Shown piece by piece: positions 11,443 to 22,027 of a stretch of DNA of 64,000 bases (position 1 is the stretch's first letter; each line of letters opens with the position of its first letter). Origin of the DNA: Siphonodentalium dalli (Eukaryota; Mollusca; Scaphopoda; Gadilida; Siphonodentaliidae); NCBI GenBank assembly GCA_032622095.1, contig CP136063.1, positions 275,895,426 to 275,959,425 on the forward strand, read 5' to 3'. The position numbers and the translations under genes were made by a program. The notes below the pieces were generated by a model. That model worked only from the letters and a program-made list of their open reading frames with translations, did not search any database and was not told the DNA's origin.

Positions 11443-12735
11443 CAGTGTTCGCCCTGGCCCGAAATTTTTTGTAGCCATTTTTTTAGCCACTTGTACAATT
11501 TTGTTAGCCACTTTTAAAAAAGTTTAGCCACATATTGTGGGATAAATTAGCACAAGATGTAATACGATATAAACATTTATTTTACTCAAAGTTATCAGCA
11601 CTTATAATACATAACAATATACGACATCAATAAATTAACAATAACGTTCAAAATTCAAACACTGTTAAAAATCCTACGCGATTTCACATCCTTCCACTTT
11701 CTGAATGCAAGTTAAAAATCAAACTGGTTAATTGGAGGCCCTTCAATTGATATTTTCATAAGAATGTTCAAATATGCCGCAGACTGTCTATTTCGTTGCT
11801 TCGTTTTAATAAGATTCTGTGTTGAAAACGCTCATTCGCAATCTACAGTTGACATTGGTACACAATACAGAATTGCTGCTAAATGACTAATTATCGGAAA
11901 GAGTTCTTTATTTCTTAACGCAAACTGAATATAATTGTCTATATCATCCATGTCCTTTTTTATCCTATACACTTTCCTGAATCTCTCAATTTCAGTTTTC
12001 ACTTCTTCCTCATTAATGTCCTCATCGCGGCATGGTTTCACATAATCCACCAAACGCCTGGAATGCTTTATCATAACTTGCTGATCAAACTCTCCACATT
12101 TAAAGGAGTCTTAAAACAACAGACGCCATCGTATCAGACGCTGTCACAAAACTGTCTGGAGTGGCATCCACACTTCTGAATTAGTTAAACAAAGCCTGAA
12201 TGCGTTGGTCTATTCAAATTAATTGCCCCAATAGCCTATACTGATTCATAACAGTCGCGAGTCTCGCTGTCCCAATCAACACTGTCAATTGCGGGGGAAT
12301 GTGAGAAGCTATTTGAATTGAGCGTATATGTGACTTCACTCTTTTGCAATCAGTTTAAAACACTGTAAAATAAAGCTCTTTTGTTACACAGGAAGCCATT
12401 TCATAAACCTATGTTTACTCAATTGTGATAGCGTCTAAAGAATCCACCTCTGAATGATCATTAACTAATTGCCCAGGGCATGAAACCAACGCCCGATAGT
12501 ATTGCTAATCGAACACACTCGTAACCTCACCCTTCTCGTCAGCTCTCGCTAATAACGTTAAGTCGTCATGTGCTGAGCTGGTTAATTTCTTTAGTTTACA
12601 ATAAATTGTCGTTGAGTCCACGGTTGACACAGAAAATGTTTGTAGCGATATTTTTAGCCACAAGCATATTTATTTTAGCCACTTCGTATTTTTTTTCGCA
12701 ATTTGCTAAATTGGCTAACGGCAGGGCGAACACTG
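11443..12735. mobile_element. hAT transposon, 1.29 kb, with 8-bp target duplication
   Basis: Perfect 14-bp terminal inverted repeats, CAGTGTTCGCCCTG at 11443-11456 and its complement at 12722-12735, sit inside identical 8-bp flanks, ATTTTCTG at 11435-11442 and 12736-12743. CAGTG ends with 8-bp duplications are diagnostic of the hAT superfamily. Both ends carry repeated TAGCCAC motifs, a likely transposase-binding subterminal array. The interior holds a minus-strand transposase remnant. The element is too short and too broken to be autonomous. Confidence 0.93.
11712..12074 (-). pseudogene. Decayed hAT transposase C-terminal fragment
   Basis: On the minus strand one frame runs from 12074 to a TAA at 11712-11714, broken by a single TGA at 11832-11834. 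It encodes a C-terminal hAT dimerisation region: a LFPIISHLAAILYCVP segment, then STVDCE, the stop, then AFSTQNLIKTKQRNR. This is the helix-rich block in which hAT transposases usually show an ERxFS-like motif; here the arginine position is the TGA, consistent with a CGA-to-TGA transition at a CpG. The BED zinc finger and catalytic core are absent, so the source is a deleted, inactive copy. The nearest type is probably the ZNF862/KIAA1586-like hAT lineage, which is a guess. Confidence 0.8.
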
Positions 12736-12892
12736 ATTTTCTGCCCCAATGAATTGTAAATTTTCTGTAATTTCTATTGTCTGTTGTCTGCTCATCATGA
12801 AAAACCCTTCAAATGAATATAGACCATTCCAAATTATACTTGTATAACTGGGTGGTAGAATCCATTTAGTATAGAAAGGCTTAATCTGCCTA

Positions 12893-13300
12893 AAGAGTAC
12901 TGGGATCCCTGAAATGTTATATCACTGCACATGTGTTATTCAGAAGAGTACTGGGATTCCTGAAATGTTTTATCACTGCACATGTGTTATTCAGAAGAGT
13001 ACTGGCATCTCTGAAATGTTATATCACTGCACATGTGTTATTCAGAAGAGTACTGGCATCTCTGAAATGTTATATCACTGCACATGTGTTATTCAGAAGA
13101 GTACTGGGATTCCTGAAATGTTTTATCACTGCACATGTGTTATTCAGAAGAGTACTGGCATCACTGAAATGTTATATCACTGCACATGTGTTATTCAGAA
13201 GAGTACTGGGATCCCTGAAATGTTTTATCACTGCACATGTGTTATTCAGAAGAGTACTGGCATCTCTGAAATGTTTTATCACTGCACATGTGTTATTCAG
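12893..13300. repeat. 51-bp tandem repeat, eight exact-length units ending in a splice acceptor
   Basis: Eight units of exactly 51 bp (408 bp) start AAGAGTACTGG and end CACATGTGTTATTCAG. The last TTATTCAG is the 3' splice site of the exon at 13301, so the same acceptor-like end occurs eight times, 51 bp apart. Because 51 is divisible by three and no stop occurs, using an upstream copy would add multiples of 17 codons (KSTGISEMLYHCTCVIQ type) in frame. Differences among units are few and include P/S/T and L/F replacements. Composition is unlike the acidic/basic exons, so most of it is probably intronic. Confidence 0.9.
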
Positions 13301-13489
13301 AAGGATAGTTCAAGTGACAGCTCTAGTTCTGATGACAGTGAAGATATATCTCCAGCTCAGAAGATTTTATTCTCAAAGTCATCGAAAACACCAGAGCAGG
13401 TGACTAAAATGCTCTCTCCAAAAAAGCCATTGGCTGCCAAATCATCAATACAAAAGAATGAACCTGCAAAATCGAAAAAGAGGAAGAAG
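13301..13489 (+). CDS. Treacle/NOLC1-like phosphoprotein, third visible exon
   Basis: 189 nt, 63 codons, phase 0 at both ends. Acceptor TTATTCAG (last of the eight repeat copies), donor AAG before GTATGT. It starts with an acidic serine cluster (KDSSSDSSSSDDSEDIS), passes through a Ser/Lys/Pro linker (SKSSKTPEQ, LSPKKPLAAKSS) and ends in a very basic run, KSKKRKK, which fits a nuclear or nucleolar localisation signal. It is the longest and most typical module of the visible gene and the strongest evidence for the treacle/NOLC1-like call. An F2 MITE begins about 50 bp beyond the donor. Confidence 0.75.
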
Positions 13490-13539
13490 GTATGTGGTAT
13501 CACTGGACTAAACCTCGGTTTGGTTAGGCTTTTGACTAA

Positions 13540-13807
13540 CCCTTTCATGATGGGAGCTGTGCTGGTGCATCATTAAAGACCCTGTGCCAGTGCATTCTCT
13601 TATATATATATATATATATATGACTTTCCCCATAGGGAGCCTTCCATATATAAGAGAATTCACTGGCTTACAAGATCAAGGTAAATAATGTTAGGCCAAT
13701 GCATTCTCTTATATATGCGAAGTTCCCTATGGGCGACTTGCATATATAAGAGAATGTACTGGCACATGGTCTTCGCAAAATTTCAGGAAGCTCTTGTCAT
13801 GAAACGG
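13540..13807. mobile_element. F2 MITE with two hairpins
   Basis: It starts CCCTTTCATGATGGGAGCTG (flank CTAA) and ends TCTTGTCATGAAACGG before TTAA (13808-13811). The first hairpin has an expanded TA run and the second is a near-complete copy of the shared 67-bp palindrome. GGTCAAGGTAAATAATGTTA links them, as in all F2 copies. Confidence 0.88.
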
Positions 13808-14290
13808 TTAATAACCCTTTGGTGGGTAAACCAACATTTATGTCGTTTTCAATACATTTATGATAGTGTCATATTTGCGCACACATAAAATTGCAAATTC
13901 AGCATAATAAATGGGAAGCATCAATCTCTACCAGAGCGCTCCAGTCATACTTCCTGTCTGACTCTGTCACCAGTTGGATACTGGTCTGGTTTTCTATATT
14001 TAGCACATGCATACTAATACTCAAGCACTTCAGCTTCAAAAATACATCTGTGTTAAAATAATTGTACTAGTAATGTACACATATTTGTGATGTAAAGTCA
14101 CTGCATGACTGCACTGTGTGCGCTTGGAGATGGATATATTCTTGCACTATAACATCAGGCAGGTGACAAACACATTGTCACCCTAGTGCGTGGTCGACTG
14201 TGATATGTGGACTGGCAGGTGACAGCACTTGGACCAATCAGAAGCGGATTAAATAGGGAGAAGGGTAACCGAAATGATTTGTCTTCTCAG

Positions 14291-14431
14291 GTGACATCCA
14301 GTGAATCAGACAGCGAGAGCGAAGAAGAAACCTTATCACAGAAAGTAAATAAATCTAAATTGTCTCTCAAGAAATCTGCACCTGTTTCTAAGGTAGCATC
14401 GACTAAGAAGACACCAACCAAGAAACCGGAG
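14291..14431 (+). CDS. Treacle/NOLC1-like phosphoprotein, fourth visible exon
   Basis: 141 nt, 47 codons, phase 0 at both ends, between the acceptor TTGTCTTCTCAG and the donor GTAATT. The acidic part, VTSSESDSESEEE, is followed by a lysine/serine/proline stretch containing KSKLSLKKSAP and TKKTPTKKPE. Position, phase and acidic-then-basic order match the neighbouring exons. Confidence 0.75.
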
Positions 14432-14447
14432 GTAATTATAACATAGA

Positions 14448-14568
14448 CCGTTTGTTAAACTTATTATCTGAACATTTCCAACCAACAGATAGGAATCTTT
14501 GGATTATCTGTTGTCTGTTTACTTTTATAACTGAATGGGAGAATCCATTCAGCACAGAATGGGTTAAC
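14448..14568. mobile_element. F1 MITE, right-end fragment
   Basis: It contains CGTTTGTTAAACTTATTATC, TCTGAACATTTCC and a right end close to CATTCAGCACAGAATGGG before TTAA, all parts of the F1 body. The left end is missing. Confidence 0.6.
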
Positions 14569-14647
14569 ATGTATTTCTGTTACCTGCATGTTGTTGTTGG
14601 CATGGATTTCAAGAAATCCTTGGAATATTCCCCTTTGATAGAATTAA

Positions 14648-15116
14648 AGGTACTCAACCCGATAAAACTCCTCTCAATTACTATTTCAATGGCTTCGGGG
14701 GTCAAAAATATTTGATTCGAGTCGAGGAAGTCACCCATCAAAGCTCAGATTTGTTAGATATCGATTTTAGAAATCTATTATTTTTCATTATCGGGAATAC
14801 TATCTGGCCCAGAACTCAGTCAAAATTGCTTTAAAATTACCACTTGATTTTAGAGTTATTCATCCTTGTCTGTTTGAATAGATTTGGAGTACACATCCAG
14901 AGCAGATTACGGCAGTTATGAGTACTCATCTCGAGAACATAACAAATTTGAAAAATCAATATCTAATAACTCTGAGCTTTGTTTGATGGGTTCCTCGACT
15001 CGAATCAAATATTTTTTACCCCCAAAGCCAAAGAAATAGTAATATAGGACCCTCTGATCGGATTGTTGTTGTTGGAATCTGTTGAGATGGGGACCCTCTT
15101 TACGGGTTGAGTACCT
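14648..15116. mobile_element. J-family foldback element flanked by TTAA
   Basis: TTAA at 14644-14647 precedes AGGTACTCAACCCGATA, and GGGTTGAGTACCT at the other end is followed by TTAA at 15117-15120. Both arms carry the GGCTTCGGGGGT/GAGTCGAGGAA motifs in opposite orientation, so the copy can fold back. There is no coding capacity. Confidence 0.85.
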
Positions 15117-15120
15117 TTAA

Positions 15121-15474
15121 AGACATATTATGGACTTGTTCTGGTGTGTAAAACTGAGAAGTTAGTATTTAGGAGCTATGCCAACTGGGGGAATATGGAA
15201 TTCTACAAACATTGTCGAAAATCTCAAGCAAATCAACCATATCACTCCATAGAAAACATCGTCTGAACAACGCTCAACTGTAATTATTTAATTCTCGATT
15301 CAGAGTTTAACGAAGAAAAACAATTTCGCCATCAAAATTCATTGCATTTAATTAATATATAAGAATGACGGCGAGTGTTGTCAATATGGATATAATATTT
15401 GTAAAAATAACTACTTTGAGCAAGATTATTCGTTATTTCTATTTGATTACTCTACCGAAGTGTTTCACATCACT
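15121..15474. mobile_element. K element stacked on the J element at one TTAA
   Basis: It begins AGACATATTATGGACTTGTT directly after the TTAA that ends the J copy and ends TGTTTCACATCACT before TTAA (15475-15478). Copies with the same ends lie at 24124, 33603 and, reversed, 38017. Confidence 0.85.
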
Positions 15475-15478
15475 TTAA

Positions 15479-16436
15479 CAATTTTTCAGCAAAACCCACA
15501 ATGTTACAGCTTTTTTTTTTGTCAAGAAAAAAATTATATATTAATATTTTCAAGAAATGAATGTAGTTTGGGTGTGTTTTATTGAAGAATAAATACCCTT
15601 TGGGTATGGTACTCTGCGTGAACTGCTCCAACACCCACAGCGCTGTTTATCTCAATTGAATTGTTTATTCTCTTCACTCAAAAGTACATTCAAAAGTCTC
15701 TCAATAGACTAAACTACATTCATTTCTTCGATTATATAGCTTTTATTTATTGCTATGAATTCGGCTGAAATCTGTCTGCATTATGGAAATTATTATACCA
15801 TGCAACACTGTTAGTTAGACAAAGATTCTACCTGTGAGTTATCAATAGATTTGTCTATATTCTCGCTTAACACTTTCTATACTAAATGGGTTCTCCCACT
15901 CAGTTCTAAAAACAAACATTGGAATGGTCCATTATTCATTTGGAGGGATGTTCAGGAAAATTGACCAGACGACAGTAGGATAAAAAAAATAATACAAGTA
16001 CTGAAGGATTCATATTCTTTCGTGGGAAATGTTCTGATAATAAGTTCAACAAATGACCATAGATCGTTTGTTATCCCCCGCCCGGCCAAAAGTTTTCACC
16101 AGAGTTACGGCCATTTGATTGTCATTTTTTGACGAAGAGTTGTCCGGTTGTTATTTCGAACAATTCTCAACCAATTGGAGTATCTGAAACGAGTTCACAT
16201 ACTAGGCCCAGCTGTACATTTTGACCAGAGTTATGGCCCATTGTTTTTGTTTTTTGGCGTTTAGCAACCAAGAAAAGTTGTCTGGATGGTTATTTTGAAC
16301 TATTATTTGTAGGATTTTTCTATGTCAACTTTGCACACTATATATATGCAATTATAAGCCTATTTGGTGCAAATTCCCAAGAATGAGTAGTAAATAGAAT
16401 CCCTGTTTCAGGTTTCCAAGCCAGAATTGCTCTTAA
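15479..16436. other. Intron sequence with an F1 fragment
   Basis: Bases 15866-16080 carry an F1 left end (TTAACACTTTCTATACTAAA) and body, without a clear right end. The rest (GAGTTACGGCC and GAGTTATGGCCCA phrases near 16101 and 16219) looks like an old dispersed repeat of the 'gggccataactc' type. No exon is supported. Confidence 0.5.
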
Positions 16437-16636
16437 CCCTTTATATTCTGAATGGATTCTTCCATTCACTTATAAGAGTATATGTTGGAATGGTCTATTA
16501 TTCATCTGGAGGGGTGCTCTTAAATATGACCAGATGACAGTTAATAAAAGTCCAATTTATTGGAGGGAAATTCAGATAATAAGTTCAACAAACGATCTAC
16601 AAAGTAGTCATCATTGAGTTGTTATTATAGAAAGTG
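16437..16636. mobile_element. F1 MITE with TTAA at both ends
   Basis: TTAA (16433-16436) precedes CCCTTTATATTCTGAATGG, and ATTATAGAAAGTG precedes TTAA (16637-16640). About 200 bp, non-coding. It ends only 29 bp before the next exon, so it supplies part of the region where that intron's branch point must lie. Confidence 0.8.
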
Positions 16637-16665
16637 TTAATGGCTTATTTTGTGCTTTCACACAG

Positions 16666-16800
16666 ACAGAATCAAGCAGCAGTGAATCTGAGAGTGACAG
16701 CAATGATAATCTAGCAGTACCACCTCCACTGTCTCAGTCTAAGAAAAAAACTGCTGCAAGCATATACACCAAGGGAAAGAACCTTTCCAAGAAAGCTCAG
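16666..16800 (+). CDS. Treacle/NOLC1-like phosphoprotein, fifth visible exon
   Basis: 135 nt, 45 codons, phase 0 at both ends. Acceptor TTTCACACAG, donor CAG before GTTTGT. It encodes an acidic serine cluster (TESSSSESESDSND), a proline stretch (LAVPPPLSQ) and a basic end (SKKKTAAS, GKNLSKKAQ), the same module order as the exons before it. Confidence 0.75.
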
Positions 16801-16981
16801 GTTTGTTATCCAGTGGGAATTCTTCATACTGTAAAATCCTTTTAATTCATGGGAGACTATTGTTTGTTGATTTTGTGGTTTGACCCAGCGAAACAATTCA
16901 CTCAGATTTGGTAAAGTAATTCTCAATATACAAGATGGAAATGAAGCTTGGGTATAAAGTTTGTTTTCGGAATGTCGTAAA

Positions 16982-17449
16982 ATATGTGACCCGCCATATC
17001 AAATCCAGTCGTAAGTCGGGGATGTTTTTTACCCTGTGCCAATGCATTCTCTTATATATGCGAGTCGACCATAGGTCGCCTCGCATATATAAGAGAATGC
17101 ATTGGCCTAACAATGTTTTACAATTTTAATAATTTTTTCTTGTATTCTTTAACAATTTTATAATTTCACCCATACAGAGCCCCAGACAAACATGAGCAGA
17201 CGACACTCTTCTATATGCTTCTATATATGTGTGGGGCTCCCTGCAGGGTAATGGATGTTTTTTATTTTATGTTCTAAAAATTGTAAGAAACATTTATTTT
17301 TAAAAAAATGATAAAAAATTGTTAGGCCAATGCATTCTCTTATATATGCGAGGCTACCTATGGTCGACTCGCATATATAAGAGAATGCATTGGCACTGGG
17401 TAAAAAATTCCCGACTTACGACTGGATTTGATATGGCGGGTCACATATG
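16982..17449. mobile_element. F5 element: 39-bp perfect inverted repeats around two hairpins
   Basis: The ends ATATGTGACCCGCCATATC... and their exact complement (to 17449) match over about 39 bp (left arm 16982-17020). Just inside, both arms carry the CCCTGTGCC/GGCACTGGG flank and one copy each of the shared 67-bp palindrome (about 17038-17104 and 17328-17394). The terminal repeats are unrelated to F2, F4 and F6, yet the hairpins are nearly identical. Confidence 0.88.
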
Positions 17450-19920
17450 TTGACCAAAAAAAAAAGGAAAAAAACACTGAAGACAAGATGAAACATAATT
17501 AATTTAATTTGTGAGTGGCCTATTCATTTGTTCATATACAACATCATCTGGTCCCTTCTATAATAGTTTGTATAAACAATATTCAATGAATTGGTCTCTT
17601 AATAAAGGTTAATCGTTTATCCATGTGCAGATTACATAAAACAATAAATGACTACCTCGCCAGCGTGTGACATGAAGTCGGTAGTTATTAGTGCCCTGAT
17701 TACGAATACGTGATGCCCTTTCGGCACCAGAATACCTGGGGTTTCGATTTTTCAATAATGTCTACTCAAATATGTCATAACCCTGCTATTGTAGGACCTG
17801 TTGATATCTGATATCAGAATACATGTCCTGATATAGCCTTTTTATAAGAAACCACAAAAATTGAGGCTGATGAAATCAAAGCCATTCTTTTTCACAGTAT
17901 ATTGGGAAATATTTACCACTCATCTGGAAAAACTCGTTCTTATCGAAACCAGCCTAGAGTGAGACATGGGAGACTTTTCAAATTCAAATTATTTATTCGT
18001 AAAAAAAGACAAATATTTGGTTATAACCAAGAATAACAAACAGAAAAAAGCAAACAAAACAAAACATGATTTCTATACACAAATGTCATGCCACAGTGAG
18101 CAATATATACGAATGGGTTGAGACAAGTGAAGCTCACATATTACAGTTACATAACTGGTTACATAACGAGGCATATACTTAATGGGATTTATTTGTTCCC
18201 AGCAATTTTGCAATATGATTCAAATAGTAATTTGGCTATAATCATGTGTTCTGGTCAGAAACAGAGGTAAGATCTGTTAAGTTTGTATCAGATAGCCTTA
18301 TTTTATAGCATTCATTTATGAATTTCAAAAAGATTAACAGCATATCTATTTCAGTGCAGGTAAGAATAAGTTCAAATTTGATTTGTCACACATGAGTTGA
18401 AAAGATGGGCAAAATGTCAAATATGTCATAACCCTGCTATTGTAGGACCTTTTATGTTGATATCTTTTTATAAGAAACCATGAAAATCAAAGCTATTTTG
18501 TGAAGTATTTACCACTCATCTAGATCTGGAAAACTCGTTCCTATCGGGGACCAGCTTGCAGGGGCGCCGGAAGAGAGGGGGCAGCAGGGGGGGGGGGGCG
18601 AGGGCAGGACTTGCCCTTTTTCTGGAGACAGAAAATGCTTTTTGTGTGTTTAATCTCGTGTTTTTATAGAAAAATGTGACTTTTTTGGTCCAAATACCAC
18701 CAATTTCACAAGGAATATTAATTTTTTGTCAATTTTATCACAAAACGGCCATAAAAACTGACAAATACCATTAAAATGAATTTATGGTTATTTTCCCGAG
18801 TTTGCGGAGAAAATGCCCTTTTTTGCGGAAAAGTGCCCTTTTTGTAGGCTCTGCCCCCCTGCCCTTGGATGCTTCCGGCGCCCCTGCCAGCTTGAGTTGG
18901 AAAGATGGACAAATTTCTGTAATGTCAGTGTTCATACACAGCCTGAAATCTTCATATCTCTTACAATGGAGTATGAATGAAGTTCATCTTCAATGGGTTT
19001 GTAATTAGCAATATTTATAGTATCTCTTGGCATGGTCAATTTGAGTGTGCTTCTCCCAATTATTATTCAAACTTTGTTCAAACAATGTATTTCGATTGCA
19101 TTCACTGATAATAGTTAATGTATATTACAATGTATATTCCTATTATACTTGAATATACAGTTGTTCCCAGATTTGGTAGTACTTTAATATTGGATTACAA
19201 AAGGCTAATATGGTGTTGTTAAATAAACTTCAGCCTTGATGACGTCTCGGATAACAGCCGATTTCTGCCTAATAGACTAATGGAGAAGAAATGCTCTTAA
19301 TTTGAAACCTCTAGGCTGGTTCCAATTATAATTTATGCCTCACTTTTTACTAATTTTTTGTTCTCTGAAATTGTATATCTGTCCATCTGTTAAAATGTGC
19401 TGTTTGGATGATGAATTGAATAACATTTGACATATTCTATGAAATTTGGTATACCTCGTCTACATTTGAGAATGGCACATTTATGTCTGGTCAGATGACT
19501 TTTGACAGAGTTTAATCTCTTTTGGAATTAGAATGCTGATAATTTTTATCTTTATGTGAAGATATATTTCTGATTAAATCTTTAAAAAAACTGAAGAAGC
19601 CTGCGATGTGTCTAGAATATGAATGTTAATAAATATTAAAGGGGCACTGTACACTAAATCTGGCCATTTATCTGACCTTCTTTTATTCTCAACAGAATAT
19701 ATGCAACAAATGAATGAATTGGTGCAAATACACTCATGTGCTCTATGAACGATATAAACAACATGATATCAAAATCATCGTGAACAAAGAATTTTGAAGA
19801 GTACAGCAAGCGACCAGCTCGGTCGCTGATTGGTAGAAAATATCTGCTAATAATTATTTGATTGACAGTTGTGGGAAAGGTCCATTACAAAATTGATAAA
19901 TTTCAATTTTTTTATTTCAG
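17450..19920 (+). other. Last intron of the phosphoprotein gene
   Basis: A segment at about 17765-17955 (AATATGTCATAACCCTGCTA and an AAACTCGTTC end) is repeated in direct order at about 18416-18550. A hAT MITE sits in the second copy. No exon is seen in 18895-19920. Confidence 0.55.
18559..18886. mobile_element. hAT MITE, 328 bp, perfect 8-bp duplication
   Basis: Terminal inverted repeats CAGGGGCGCCGGAAG and CTTCCGGCGCCCCTG are flanked by identical CCAGCTTG (18551-18558 and 18887-18894). A GC-rich outer part with a G run surrounds an AT-rich centre containing GTGCCCTTTTTG-like repeats. No coding capacity. Confidence 0.92.
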
Positions 19921-19968
19921 AGTTCTAGTAGTAGTAGCAGTGATAGCACTGATTCAGACTCTGACTAG
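19921..19968 (+). CDS. Treacle/NOLC1-like phosphoprotein, last exon with stop
   Basis: The acceptor TTTTTTTATTTCAG is followed by 15 codons and TAG (19966-19968), phase 0. The protein ends in SSSSSSSDSTDSDSD, a CK2-type acidic tail. NOLC1 ends in a conserved SRP40 C-terminal domain and vertebrate treacle ends in lysine-rich sequence; neither is present here, so the gene is either a divergent relative or a different serine-rich nuclear protein. The six visible exons add up to 217 codons. AATAAA at 20035-20040 and 20363-20368 are candidate polyadenylation signals. Confidence 0.7.
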   Translation, partial: SSSSSSSDSTDSDSD

Positions 19969-20450
19969 AGGCTTCTAGTTGTGAAAGACACTGATTCCAG
20001 AATGTTCACAGCAACCCTTCCAGTACTAAGGCCAAATAAAAAAAAACAGTTCTGTGTTCTCAGGCACCCCCTCGTCACTGAAATGGACAAAATGAACCTA
20101 ATGAAAATGGACCTGATGAAAAACAGATTTACACACTGTTTGTTAGTTTGTTTGGACTCTGATAATCCATGCCTGTTTTGTAACTCATGTCAAAACTTAT
20201 TGAATATAAAACAAAGGCGGTAAGTGGAACAATTTAGGAATATTGAGCAGTATTTCAGTTCGTTACTTCTTAACGTTGAAATATGATCAATCCTTAACTT
20301 ATATGCTTTAGCATTAGCTCAAATTTCCTTACTTTGACAAAAAGAAATGGAACTATGTATTCAATAAACAGGAAAGATAACTTGAAATCATGTGCCCAAT
20401 ATTGTTACATTAATTGATAATTCATTAATTTTATGACTATTTCTTAAATG

Positions 20451-20698
20451 TGGAGGGAGAGAGAGGTTGGTTTGGGGGGAAAGAGAGGTTAGTTTGGAGG
20501 GAGAGAGAGGTTAGTTTGGAGGGAGAGAGATGTTAGTTTGGAGGGAGAGAGAGGTTAGTTTGGAGGGAGAGAGAGGTTAGTTTGGAGGGAGAGAGAGGTT
20601 GGTTTGGGGGGGAAAGAGAGGTTAGTTTGGAGGGAGAGAGAGGTTGGTTTGGAGGGAGAGAGATGTTAGTTTGGAGGGAGAGAGAGGTTGGTTTGGTT
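20451..20698. repeat. 22-bp purine-rich minisatellite
   Basis: About eleven units close to TTAGTTTGGAGGGAGAGAGA (22 bp with variants), all purines except for the TT and T positions. It lies downstream of the candidate poly(A) site of the phosphoprotein gene. Frames through it are periodic and not genes. Confidence 0.93.
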
Positions 20699-21760
20699 GT
20701 TATTGGCAGCTTTTCACAAAGCATCATTCAGCTTATCCATGCTAATTCTGATGACTTTATACAGGAACCGAGCCCCTGCTTTGACTTAATCAGGGTTTTG
20801 GGTTATCGATGTTCGACGTAATGAAATTTGACTGTATTGAGATGAAGAGAAAACAAAATGTTTCTGTAATACAATGAAGAAAATTGTGGAACTTGCTTAA
20901 TGTACTACTGGTATATTGTAAATATTGAGATTCATATATCAAAAGACCACACAATATATTTCAATTTAATCCATTTTATGATCAAAATGATGTAGTCAAC
21001 TCTCATCAAATTATCTACTGTCATTGCAATATCTACATTTTACAATTATTCCAACAACTATAACTTCAGCTTTCCACACTTAAGGCAACAGTTTTCTCAA
21101 ATTTGACAGAACATAGATCATCTCATTTGAAGGAATTGTTTTCTGTAGGTTCAGTGCTGTTCATCTGCAAGAAATTTGCATGAAATATATACACTTGCCT
21201 TTGAGGCATTGCTAGTTTTTTGGTAGTATTTCTGTTCTATATAGAAAGCCCTATGTGATGTTTGTTCTGTGCTGTAATCTGTTGTTGCAACCTTATTTTG
21301 GGCTCTTGTGGTATTATTTTGTCGTGTATATCATATCTTCGGTTATATCATGACCAATCATACTCATTATCACCATTTTCTAAAAATTACTCAGAAATAT
21401 TTAAAATAGCTGCTTCTCGATCTTGTTAAAAGTTCATTCCTCTACATTTTAGCCGTTATCTTCAGTTGGACTGGAATTTCACTTCACCTATTAAAATTTA
21501 TGACCTTAGGTGGCAATAATGTAATTAGTCGGTTTACAAACTCGCCAACATTTTTTTACTGAAAAATGCCCAAGATGTTCAGTTTGTGTATGACTTCTCA
21601 CCAAACCATTCTATCAGCCAAACAGCATGGGTAAATGAGAATAATTGAGATATTAATTTATTGATATTTATTTTCATTTGCAAATTATGATTTAAAGCCA
21701 CATGGTGGTTTGCGCTCCAAAATACACATAATATTATTCGCTTTTGAATTTTTCTCAGTA
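20699..21760. other. Intergenic sequence, nothing recognised
   Basis: AT-rich, no supported exon. From about 21690 a dispersed repeat begins (TTTGCGCTCCAAAATACACA), related to the 4250-4462 repeat. Confidence 0.45.
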
Positions 21761-21765
21761 TAGAA

Positions 21766-22027
21766 ATAGGTCGATAAATATCTTGACTACCTTTCTACGA
21801 GGATTATGTAATCCAAAAAGATGAATTGAAGTAATGAAAAATACAACTGTGAATATGGTGTTTGAGTCCCAAACAAAACACCGCCATTTGTGCGACATGG
21901 AACAGACAAGAGCTTTCCGTTGTAGTCTATTCCTGATATGGTAGCAATAAAGAGCTGTGACTTTGACAAGTGTTTGCAGAGCATATGAAGCCGGTATATC
22001 AATAATTCGTTCATTTATCGACCTATC
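21766..22027. mobile_element. Possible MITE with TAGGTCGATAAAT ends
   Basis: ATAGGTCGATAAAT at the left and ATTTATCGACCTAT at the right form an inverted pair 260 bp apart. The interior shares CTATTCCTGATATGGTA with the repeat at 4250. No target duplication was confirmed. Confidence 0.5.

Larger units (their letters stand above)
11390..12880. mobile_element. F1 MITE split by a hAT element
   Basis: The left end, CACCTTTCTTTACTAAATAC (from about 11390), and the right end, CATTTAGTATAGAAAGGC before TTAA (12881-12884), are the two F1 termini. The intact family body is interrupted by the hAT insertion at 11443-12735. To its right the F1 body resumes with TGTCTGCTCATC and AATGAATATAGACCATTCC, which also occur in other F1 copies. 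Confidence 0.8.

Noticed and set aside
12914-13300. Possible cysteine-rich repeat protein of 17-residue units
   Set aside because: The residues do not resemble the neighbouring acidic/basic modules, and each unit ends in a splice-acceptor sequence, so an intronic repeat is more likely. Kept as a finding because in-frame use is possible.
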